Source: Moniliella sp. 'wahieum'
Lineage: Eukaryota; Basidiomycota; Moniliellomycetes; Moniliellales; Moniliellaceae
Reading direction: 5' to 3'
Assembly (NCBI GenBank): GCA_003971905.1
Contig: RSEE01000082.1
Coordinates: 244,334 to 308,333 of the forward strand
Length of the DNA stretch: 64,000 bases
In this document: piece by piece, positions 56,341-64,000 of the stretch
Numbering within the stretch: the first letter of the stretch is position 1
Layout of the letters: each line of letters begins with the position of its first letter
The notes under the pieces: generated by a model
What the model was told of the DNA's origin: nothing
Database searches by the model: none
Seen by the model: only the letters and a program-made list of their open reading frames with translations
Translations under genes and position numbers: made by a program

Positions 56341-58172
56341 GCTGTTGATTGGATGCGTGCTTGTAGGCTTTCTAACCCGGCTGGTTGGATGGGGCTGGCA
56401 TCGATCCAGAACTACTAGATTTATAGGCAGGGTAGGTATTTCTTAGGTATAGAATGCATTCGAAGATCGCTGGGAAGCGATGACACGGCAACCACGGTTA
56501 GGTGTGACGTCAGACGGAAGCACCACAACATAGTAGAGCAGTGAGCGGTACAGAAAGTGGCAGGTTAGTATGAGGGGAGCGCGCACTAGGGAGACGCTGG
56601 CCAAGTCAGCAGCAGCATGGGGTTAGCGAGAGACACAGAAAATGTGCGACGGACTCACAGGTCAGGCGATCAAGAGGGCCAGTAGCGAGGTCAAGCGGGA
56701 TGAAGGCGGAATGTACACTGGTAGGGCGAACAAGGTTAGGAACAGCGTTGGCATATAACAGAGAAGGGACGTACGACGGCGAAAAAGGTCAGATGAGTCG
56801 AGGCGAACAAGACGAGACGAACCAACCGTGGGATTCCGTGCATGCAGAGCAGCTGGGTAGATAGTGTCAGTGGCAGGACAACTCCAAGCGCGAAGTACGG
56901 GGGACATACGATGGCAAGGCAGGCCAGCCAAGCGAGAGGACCTCAGGCGAGGCAAAATGGAACCAGACGGACAAGGCCGAAGGTGAGCGAAACGGTGCAT
57001 GCACATCACGCATGCTACCCACAAGGTCAGCAGAAGTGTGGGGAATGCGAAGGAAGCGGGCACGTACGATGGCGCTGCGGATCAGGTGAAACGAGGGCAA
57101 GATGGCCACCGAGGGGTGTCTGTGTAGGCGGGGTCAGCAACAGAGCGCTGGTGGGCAAGAGAACACATACGACAAAAGCAATACAGACAGTGAGAGGGGG
57201 CCGGGGCGAGAGGCAGAGGGGGCGTTCACCAGCGATACTGACGAGGCGAGGAGGACGGAGTGTGGCGGAGAGGGAATGGAGACGTACGGCAGCAATGCAG
57301 ACCAGGCGCGGAGAACCGAGCGATGGGGACGGGACTAGCAAGGCGGGCAGTAAGCAGTGCAGGCAACAACGATGGTGATGTTAGTGGCCAGGGGAAGAAG
57401 ATGGTGCTGTTGCGCCGTGGCACAGCAGAGCACTCTGAGATGTGTTGGCTGCAGAGATGGGATACTGGTTGCTGCGGGCGCAATGAGAGGGGCGGTGGTG
57501 AGGAGACAGGATGCAACCACAGAGGAGCAGGAGGTTAAAAGGAGGCGCGTGTGGCGCAGCCACATTCTGTGCGCACAGACCAATCTGGACCACGCCAGGG
57601 GCCTAGGTAAGCTATTATATCTGTCTATTAACGCCACAACACTAGCGGCCCCCTGCAGCAGTGTTCAAGGGTCTAATCATCAATCAAGCTTCAAGAGCGC
57701 TCTCTTGAGTTTGCCGATTTGCGACTTGCTGTAGTACTAGTTGTCTCTGTTGCGACGGTGACTGGTTACTGGCTTCGCCGAACGCGACGCACTTGCAGCT
57801 TCTCTAGCCCCGAGGCTCCGCGGGCTCCGAAGACTGCTGATGCGCGCGTACCCGCGTAAGCCAACGACGAATAGCCTTGTCCAGTATAGCCCTCTCGTCC
57901 TGCTTCCTACCACCAACGCCTATCTCTCGCCCGCAATCGATCGTTTACGCTACTGTCCCAAACGCTTCAGCATTCATTGCGGTCTCCATAGCCGGGTGAA
58001 TCGCTATACAGGTCACGATTATCCTCACTTGATCCATACTAGTGGCCTACGGTGTTACATCAAGCTTCAAGTGAATGGGCACCACATGACTTCTTATGTT
58101 CACGCACGATGCACCAAAGTCCTTGCGCAGGCCGAATGAATGGTCAGTGCTATATCACTGGGAGGAGCTCCT
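56341..58172. other. Subtelomere-like spacer with degenerate repeated motif
   Basis: Purine-rich plus strand. A loose motif around GTACGAYGGC or ACATACGAYGGC followed by CAGGCC/GGTCAG and a purine block recurs near 56770, 56907, 57062, 57166 and 57284, suggesting an old tandem repeat. A 178-codon plus-strand frame at 56842-57378 runs through it and contains CGECEGSGHVRWRC, which mimics a zinc knuckle. I judge it a chance product of the repeat. No other gene seen. Confidence 0.4.
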
Positions 58173-59579
58173 CTAAGTCTTCGGAACTGCGTTCAGGTCC
58201 GGGAGCAGCATCGAGCAATGCGGATACACGTCCGCCGGGCCGCCTGCAACGTTTAGCTGACTCTGCAGCGTGTTCACATATGTGGTGGCATCTGGTGGTG
58301 TGTTCGAAGACAAGTTGTTAAACTCTTTTTCCACCCTCGTCCACTGGGCCTGGGCTGTTCGCTCAGTAGTGTCGCTGCCGTTCTGCGTGAAAACCTGAAG
58401 GCGCGCCATGGCAATATGGACAAGGGCAAATTTTTTCACAGCGCACGCTGGAAACCGCTTGAGATGAGCCGGGAGCGTGTTGCGCATGTTGCCCAACTTC
58501 CCCCAGGTCTCACGAATGTAGCCGTCCAGGTTGAACACCGTCCTGTCGGCCTGCGTTGGATGAGGGCCTTGATGGCGGTACTGGAAATGGGTTAGGAGGG
58601 GTTAGCTGCAATCCTGGACACATAATGAGAGATTATGCGCACTCGATGCAGTAAATCATGCCGCAGAGTATTCCAATGAGGAGTCAGGACCTTCTTGAGC
58701 TCATGGAGAAAGTCGTCCATACGTCCTCTCCAAGCGAGGTCAAGAGGTATGCACAGGAGTTGCCGCTCGCGCGGTTGCCGTAGCAAGTGGGACACGCGCG
58801 ACCACAGGTGGGCATTGCTAGTAATGGACGCATTCGGGGCGCACCACACGATGATCGCAGGGCAGCAACCCACGTCTGCAGGCATTGAAGTTAGTCCTAT
58901 AATAACCAATGAAGAATATGAGGCGAGCATACCTTTTTGCATCCAAGAACGACCGGTAACCCTGGGGGCTCGCATTGGCAGACGCCATCAAGTTCTGATA
59001 ATGAGTCTCCATTCTAGTCTCGATGCGTTCCATACGATCGTTCATGTGGTTGACAGCCCCTACGAGCATACGCAAACGTCGTCACAATCTGGTCGTATTA
59101 GACCCTTCCTGTAATCTCCCTCGTTGAAGAGGGAAGGGACGGCTGGAAATGATCCTTCCGTTGGGCCCTGGGCATCGTATCATCGCCGTTGTTGAGCAAA
59201 GTGTCGATAGTTGGAAACACTCGCCGAAAGTGCTCATCGCGCTGTGTCCCATCGTTTTCGGTATCAGGAGCAGAGTTTTCCCCCTCCGTTACGGCCTCCT
59301 GGGTCATATCATCATCCACGTCGATGTTTCCTGTGTTGGTCATGTCCAAGGCATTGTTTGCATCCTCGCCATGGTACTGGGCTTGGGTTAGAATAACATT
59401 ATTCTCAGAGGGAGCTGTCCCTTGCTGCGACAGTGTTGTCGGCCGCGCCTGCGTGTCGCCCTCGCAGCAGAAAGCGCTGATCCAGGACGGACAGAAGGTG
59501 TGCCCGCCCCTGCCAACGAGGTGCGGCGCCGGAGAGGAATCCGACTGGGGGTTCCTCTTCTGACAATTGGAGGGGCCAT
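58173..59579 (-). CDS. Hypothetical multi-exon protein, subtelomeric
   Basis: Not recognised. The start at 59579 gives a basic N-terminus (MAPPIVRRGTPSRIPLRRRT). After a frame break near 59450 an acidic part follows (QAQYHGEDANNALDMTNTGN). An intron at about 59056-59100 leads to a coiled-coil-like exon (HMNDRMERIETRMETHYQNL). The next exon, after about 58880-58950, has CAPNASITSNAHLWSRVSHL and WRGRMDDFLHELKKVLTPHW. The last exon (from about 58577) has FNLDGYIRETWGKLGNMRNT and ends LLPDLNAVPKT at 58173. Conserved aromatic/helical patterning and well-formed introns support a real gene. It lies head to head with the zinc-finger gene, with the small element between them. Confidence 0.5.
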
Positions 59580-59654
59580 TGTCGGTACAGTTGGTAAGCT
59601 GTATAAGCACAACGGTGTTGGTTGGGAAGGAAGTTGTAATGCGCTTATACACAA

Positions 59655-60046
59655 GGAGGACCACCGGGCCTACGGCCCGGTCAGCTGGGGCTTCGCTCCA
59701 GCTTGATGCTGCGTCGCCACCTTAGCACCTTTTCCACTTCGCCACCGTAGCCACCGTTCCACGGTCGCCAACACCGACATAGAGAAATAATATAACCGAT
59801 GCTTGCTGGCTGCAGGGGGCGTGGAAGGTGGCACGGGGCAGCTGATGTTAAAAGTGCACAGGGCGAATCGAGGGATAATATAGGACCGGATGGTGAGAAC
59901 CGGAGGGTCCTGATATCCTGGCGATCCCTCTGGTTCCTTAACCTTGGTGGCGCATCCAACAAGCAACCCCCGCAAGATGAACGGTTATTAGGTTTAGACG
60001 CAGGGTTCCCCCTGTCCCAGCCTTACGCTCTGTCAATGAAATAGAC
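59655..60046 (+). mobile_element. Small retroelement-like unit, copy 2, internally deleted
   Basis: This copy opens with the hairpins ACCGGGCCTACGGCCCGGT and AGCTGGGGCTTCGCTCCAGCT, then GATGCTGCGTCGCCACC, and closes with TCCTGATATCCTGGCGATCC, GAACGGTTATTAGG and TGTCCCAGCCTTACGCTCTG. All match copy 1 (8738-9635) read on its minus strand. About 500 bases holding the coding frame of copy 1 are missing, so this copy is non-autonomous. Confidence 0.75.
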
Positions 60047-60519
60047 GCGATCTAGGGATATTGTGAGAAGAGCCGCATCAGTATGGTCTGTGTGTTTCGA
60101 CCAGGGTCTATCGCGCCCCGTGCAGTTCAAGGAGCTCCGATGTTGTAACCATTAATTCAATTTAACTTTTGCGTTTTCTTTTCCCAAGATGCATGATCTC
60201 CGCATCCCTAAGGTATAGCCTCTGTTGCTCTTTTTGATGCATCCTTGTATTAGGCGTGTCGTTGGCTGGTGGCGTATTCGACCACCACACGACCAACACT
60301 ATAGTGCTATCGCATCACCCATTAGGGTGGCCATCTGGACTGCCACTCTCATCAGATAGGGGATCACGAATGTAATACGCCTTGGAAGAGCATCAAAAAG
60401 AAGCGGGAGAGCGTGCGTCTCTGGTCTGTATGGGACAGGGGGGGCAAGGTTTAAGGTTGGAGGGCCGCGATTGTCTGTCGGGCCGGTGGCAAGAAAAGCA
60501 CCCACACCCATGCATCATG

Positions 60520-62428
60520 TACAACCCATCGCCCATCCTTACCAAGTCGCCACCGCCAGCCATGCTTCGACCTCGGCTCAGTGGTGCCGCCCGATGGAAC
60601 AAGCTCGCACACGTGCACAATGGGACAGAAGCATCTGCTGTACCTGTTTCCTCGGCCTGGTCCACGGTGCAGCAGAACGGGAGGTTGCTGTTCCAGTGCC
60701 GTGCTTGCCCAGTTCGACCGATGACCCAGTTTGATGCACTCAAGCACGCGAAGGTGCGCAAGCACATCCATAACGTGGTGCTGGGTGCGAGGATGGGGGC
60801 TAGTCACGCCCACGCCATTGACGAGGTGGCCGAAGATGCGAGCATGCCCCCCCAGCCACCTAACGCACGCTCGCCTTCCCCTGCTTCCCGTGCCTCTTCA
60901 CCTGTAGACACTACCATGGCCGAGGACGAGTTAGGCCAGACGCAGCCCAGTGTTTCCTTTGAACCGCCTTCAAGAGCCCACGGGCGTGTCCTTTGCCGCC
61001 CGTGGGCGCGTGACAACCCGCTCGGCGCCTCGAATGAGCGTGTCGAGCAAATCCGCAACCAAGAGACTCTCGAGCACTTGCTTTTGGGCCAAGGTGATGA
61101 TGTGATCGGCGACGAAGATGACTCGAACTGGACTGATGCCGAGGATGACCTCGACTGGGACAGGGAGATGATGGGCGCAGGGTCGAACGCCACGGCGCAC
61201 GCAGCCGGATGCATTGCGTCTTCCGCCACACAGAGACGGCAGCATCACGGCTGGCGGCCCAAGCCTCATGCTGCTGAAGCAAGGATCAAGCTTCTGGAAC
61301 GACTGGTGGCCAATCCCCCAGCGTCATGGCCTGCCGCAGGCGTCTTTGAGTCACCAATGGTACGTCACATGTCACATTCTTGCTCTCTTGCTCGTTTGAG
61401 TGTGACTGGTGAGATTAACCTGCCAGCCGCAGATCTGGGCAGTTATGAACGTGTTCTATGGCTCGGTATTCTCCTTCTCAAGGCGCCAGGCCCGGGCAGC
61501 ATTGCTCTTGATGCGGCTCGCCCGCTGCTTGCAGTGCGCCATACCTACATGGCACAAGGTGTCGCAAGTGCGGAGGAAACTCAACGGGCCGTTCACATCT
61601 GTTCCGAAGTATGTTGACTCTTCTCTGAGCGAGACGTACTTCAGTCCATTGGATGAGATCGCACGTCTGGCGTATGGCAACACCCGCTTGCGGAGCGTGA
61701 TCGAGGACTTGCCAGTGAAGCGAGCTGTGGTGCGCAACGTATCAGATGGCCAACGTTTCTATAAGGTCATGTCACGACAGCCGACTGCTGTCAACAGCTG
61801 CGGGAGAGTATTTTGGTTGGACGAACCCGCGGCTGTGAAGAGGCAGAGACCTGACACACAACCTCCCCATCCCCAGCGGATCGTTCTTGTCCAAGGATGG
61901 CACATTGAAGCTGACTCAAACGCTCCTCGGCGTGTAATGGCCCGTGTGAGAGACATGGTTCTGGATGATGGTGCTGGAGGCGCCGCTGGCATGATACGGC
62001 AAACATATCGTGTGTCCCCTACAGCTGAACAATCGGTTGTTCCACTCGACGATCTCACGCCCTTCAAGGAACAGGCCTACCGTCGCCTGTCATTTCGCGA
62101 CCAGTCTGGTGACGTTGTGGCGCAGAACTCGCTCCGCGCCATGTCTAAGGAGCATGGTGCCGACCGCGTTATCTTTGCACCCATGATGGCTTGGTGCGAC
62201 GACGCGCGCGTTTTCAGCCACAGCCGGCAGCGTGCGGGTGCAACAGTCATCTACCTGTCCTGGGCCGGTCTTCCTCAAAGCCACCTGTTCGCGGATGAGG
62301 GTACGAGTTTGTTCATGGTCAAGCTGGGAACTGATGAAGTGCGCGCGTTTGAGGCCCTTGTGCGCCAGGTCCAGTATGTCTTTGTTACTAAGCTATCTAG
62401 ACGTATGTTCATTGATACTCTGGTATGA
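60520..62428 (+). CDS. Zinc-finger protein resembling transposon-associated basidiomycete family
   Basis: An N-terminal C2H2-like finger is visible (FQCRACPVRP followed by LKHAKVRKHIHN). A Ser/Pro-rich linker and an acidic segment (DEDDSNWTDAEDDLDWDREM) come next. After an intron at 61360-61432 (GTACGTC..CGCAG) there is a long conserved-looking region: IWAVMNVFYGSVFSFSRRQA, KYVDSSLSETYFSPLDEIAR, RVFWLDEP, GATVIYLSWAGLPQSHLF and FMVKLGTDEVRAFEALVRQV. Finger plus this layout resembles the large hypothetical proteins that travel with KDZ-type transposons in basidiomycetes; this is from memory and not verified. The reading frame is unbroken over 1.8 kb, unlike the host genes, which fits a multi-copy family. 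Start could also be 60562. Confidence 0.55.
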
Positions 62429-62530
62429 GTGACCGATGAAACGATCACCGGCCGCCAACTGCACTAGTGTCGAATCGCGGCTCTTTTCAGCCTGCACCTG
62501 GTACGAATGGCGGCTCTAACCGCTGACTCC
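62397..62530. repeat. Direct repeat, left copy
   Basis: About 130 bases beginning CTAGACGTATGTTCATTGAT and including GAGTGACCGATGAAACGATC and CTGCACCTGGTACGAATGGC. It matches 62811-62945 with scattered changes. The left copy includes the last codons of the zinc-finger gene. Confidence 0.85.
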
Positions 62531-62810
62531 CGACCGGTGACAGGCCTGACGTGACGACGCTCCGTCCCGCCGGCCTGACCAGTGACCGCCCAACGGTGAC
62601 AGGCATTAATTAAATAGCAACGCCGCCGCCGCCCGCTGCCCGCCGCCGCGACCGCCACCACCACCACCCGGAAGGCCGTCCCCACCACCTACGACCACCA
62701 CCCAACGCAAAATATTTTTTTTCAGCACACCTCCTGATCTAGCTGGCAGACACCATATTCGGTGTCCTTTGGGGCATAGCCCAACATGATGTTGTACTAA
62801 GGTCCAGAGG
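62531..62810. other. Low-complexity segment between direct repeats
   Basis: Contains a CCGCCGCCGC and CCACCACCAC stretch (62615-62700), a T8 run and unremarkable sequence. No gene. Confidence 0.6.
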
Positions 62811-62945
62811 CCTAGACATATGTTCATTGATACATCTGGTATGAGTGACCGATGAAACGATCACCGGAGCCTTCAAACTGCACTAGTGTCGATTTGAGGC
62901 TCTTTTCAGCCTGCACCTGGTACGAATCGCGGCTCTAACCGCTGA
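62811..62945. repeat. Direct repeat, right copy
   Basis: Matches the left copy at 62397-62530: CTAGACATATGTTCATTGAT, GAGTGACCGATGAAACGATC, CTGCACCTGGTACGAATCGC. It leads straight into the 140-bp satellite. Confidence 0.85.
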
Positions 62946-63340
62946 TGGGTGGGTCGGGGTGGGTAGGGTTAGGGATGGGTGGTGTAACTTCTCAACGGTG
63001 CGTCGGATTGGAAATCTGAGGCCATATGCTGCATAGAGCGGACGATTTTATAGCGAGCTATCGTCGAGGCCATCGGAGGGTGGGTGTGTGGGTCGGGTTG
63101 GGTAGGGTTAGGGATGGGTGGGTGTAACTTGTCAACGGTGCGTCCAATCGAGAAACGGAGGCCATATGCTGCAACGAGCGGACGATTTCGTAGCGAGCTA
63201 TCGTCGAGGCCATCGGAGGGTGGGTGTTGTGGGGGGTGGGTAGGGTTAGGGATGGGTGGGTGTAACTTGTCAAGGGTGCGTCCAATCGAGAAACGGAGGC
63301 CATATGCTGCATAGAGCGGACGATTTCGTAGCGAGCTATC
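62946..63340. repeat. Approximately 140-bp satellite, three units
   Basis: Each unit has GGTAGGGTTAGGGATGGGTG, then GTAACTTGTCAACGGTGCGT, GGCCATATGCTGCA, GAGCGGACGATTTCG and TAGCGAGCTATCGTCGAGG. Units begin near 62946, 63080 and 63219. The TAGGGTTAGGG core looks like telomere repeat, but only once per unit. Position and structure suggest a subtelomeric satellite. Confidence 0.85.
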
Positions 63341-64000
63341 GCCTCGGCATAACTCTCTCCCCTTCGGGTAGCGAGCTATCGCCTCGGCATAACTCTCTCC
63401 CCTTCGGGTAGCGAGCTATCGCCTCGGCATAACTCTCTCCCCTTCGGGTAGCGAGCTATCGCCTCGGCATAACTCTCTCCCTTCTTCGGGTAGCGAGCTA
63501 TCGCCTCGGCATAACTCTCTCCCCTTCGGTAGCGAGCTATCGCCTCGGCATAACTCTCTCCCCTTCGGGTAGCGAGCTATCGCCTCGGCATAACTCTCTA
63601 ACTCTCTCCCTTCGGTAGCGAGCTATCGCCTCGGCATAACTCTCTCCCCTTCGGGTAGCGAGCTATCGCCTCGGCATAACTCTCTCCCCTTCGGGTAGCG
63701 AGCTATCGCCTCGCATAACTCTCTCCCCTTCGGGTAGCGAGCTATCGCCTCGGCATAACTCTCTCCCCTTCGGGTAGCGAGCTATCGCCTCGGCATAACT
63801 CTCTCCCCCTTCGGGTAGCGAGCTATCGCCTCGGCATAACTCTCTCTCCCTTCGGGCGAGCTATCGCCTCGGCATAACTCTCTCCCCTTCGGGTAGCGAG
63901 CTATCGCCTCGGCATAACTCTCTCCCCTTCGGTAGCGAGCTATCGCCTCGCATAACTCTCTCCCCTTCGGGTAGCGAGCTATCTACCCTCGGCTCCCTTC
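63331..64000. repeat. 39-40-bp satellite, about 17 copies to the window end
   Basis: The unit is TAGCGAGCTATCGCCTCGGC followed by ATAACTCTCTCCCCTTCGGG. Copies differ mostly by 1-2 base indels in the CCCC, GGG and CTCT runs. It begins inside the TAGCGAGCTATCG end of the last 140-bp unit and continues past the window. Confidence 0.97.

Noticed and set aside
56163-56418. Short open frames across the 23-bp minisatellite
   Set aside because: They are repeat translations without start context or domain.
62946-63340. Telomere
   Set aside because: TTAGGG-like sequence appears only once per 140-bp unit, not as a tandem telomere array.
63331-64000. CRISPR-like array of 40-bp repeats
   Set aside because: There are no unique spacers; units are directly adjacent, and the genome is eukaryotic. 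It is a satellite.

Overview
The window looks like a subtelomere-proximal piece of a GC-rich basidiomycete nuclear genome. Support comes from short GT..YAG introns with CTAAC-like branch points, intron-containing tRNAs, a TALE homeobox gene, a Ty1/copia element, and a large-subunit rRNA fragment. The species cannot be named from what is visible.

Layout. 1-2.3 kb is pyrimidine-rich, with a GGAGAA array. 2.3-5.0 kb holds BET3 (a TRAPP subunit) and a coiled-coil gene, both on the minus strand. 5-11.3 kb is gene-poor, full of tandem 7-bp palindromic repeats, and carries one copy of a small retroelement-like unit. 11.3-16.4 kb is a young Ty1/copia retrotransposon with 160/159-bp LTRs, a 5-bp target duplication, and gag, PR-IN and RT-RH reading frames. 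16.4-19.7 kb is again repeat-rich. 19.7-51.7 kb is the gene-rich core: TALE homeobox gene, Sec14-like CRAL-TRIO gene, an unresolved Ser/Pro-rich region, DPH7, LTN1, RPL26, a degenerate tRNA-Lys, a DUF202 membrane protein, divergent IDH1 and IDH2, a NiCoT nickel/cobalt transporter, a small hypothetical gene and a Tra2-like RRM protein. tRNA-Asn follows at 52.6 kb. From 53.6 kb the window is subtelomere-like: an orphan 2.3-kb LSU rRNA fragment with part of ITS2, a 23-bp minisatellite, a multi-exon hypothetical gene, a second inverted copy of the small element, a zinc-finger gene resembling transposon-associated basidiomycete families, and two nested satellites that run off the end.

Gene logic. 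DPH7 (eEF2 diphthamide synthesis), LTN1 (ribosome-associated quality control) and RPL26 (60S protein) lie side by side and all concern translation. IDH1 and IDH2, the two subunits of mitochondrial NAD-isocitrate dehydrogenase, are head to head and may share a control region.

Caveat on quality. Nearly every conserved single-copy gene shows several 1-nt frame breaks, mostly apparent deletions, while the transposon reading frames are largely intact. Uncorrected sequencing indels are the simplest explanation, so exon and frame limits below come from joining frames by protein-family similarity and are approximate.
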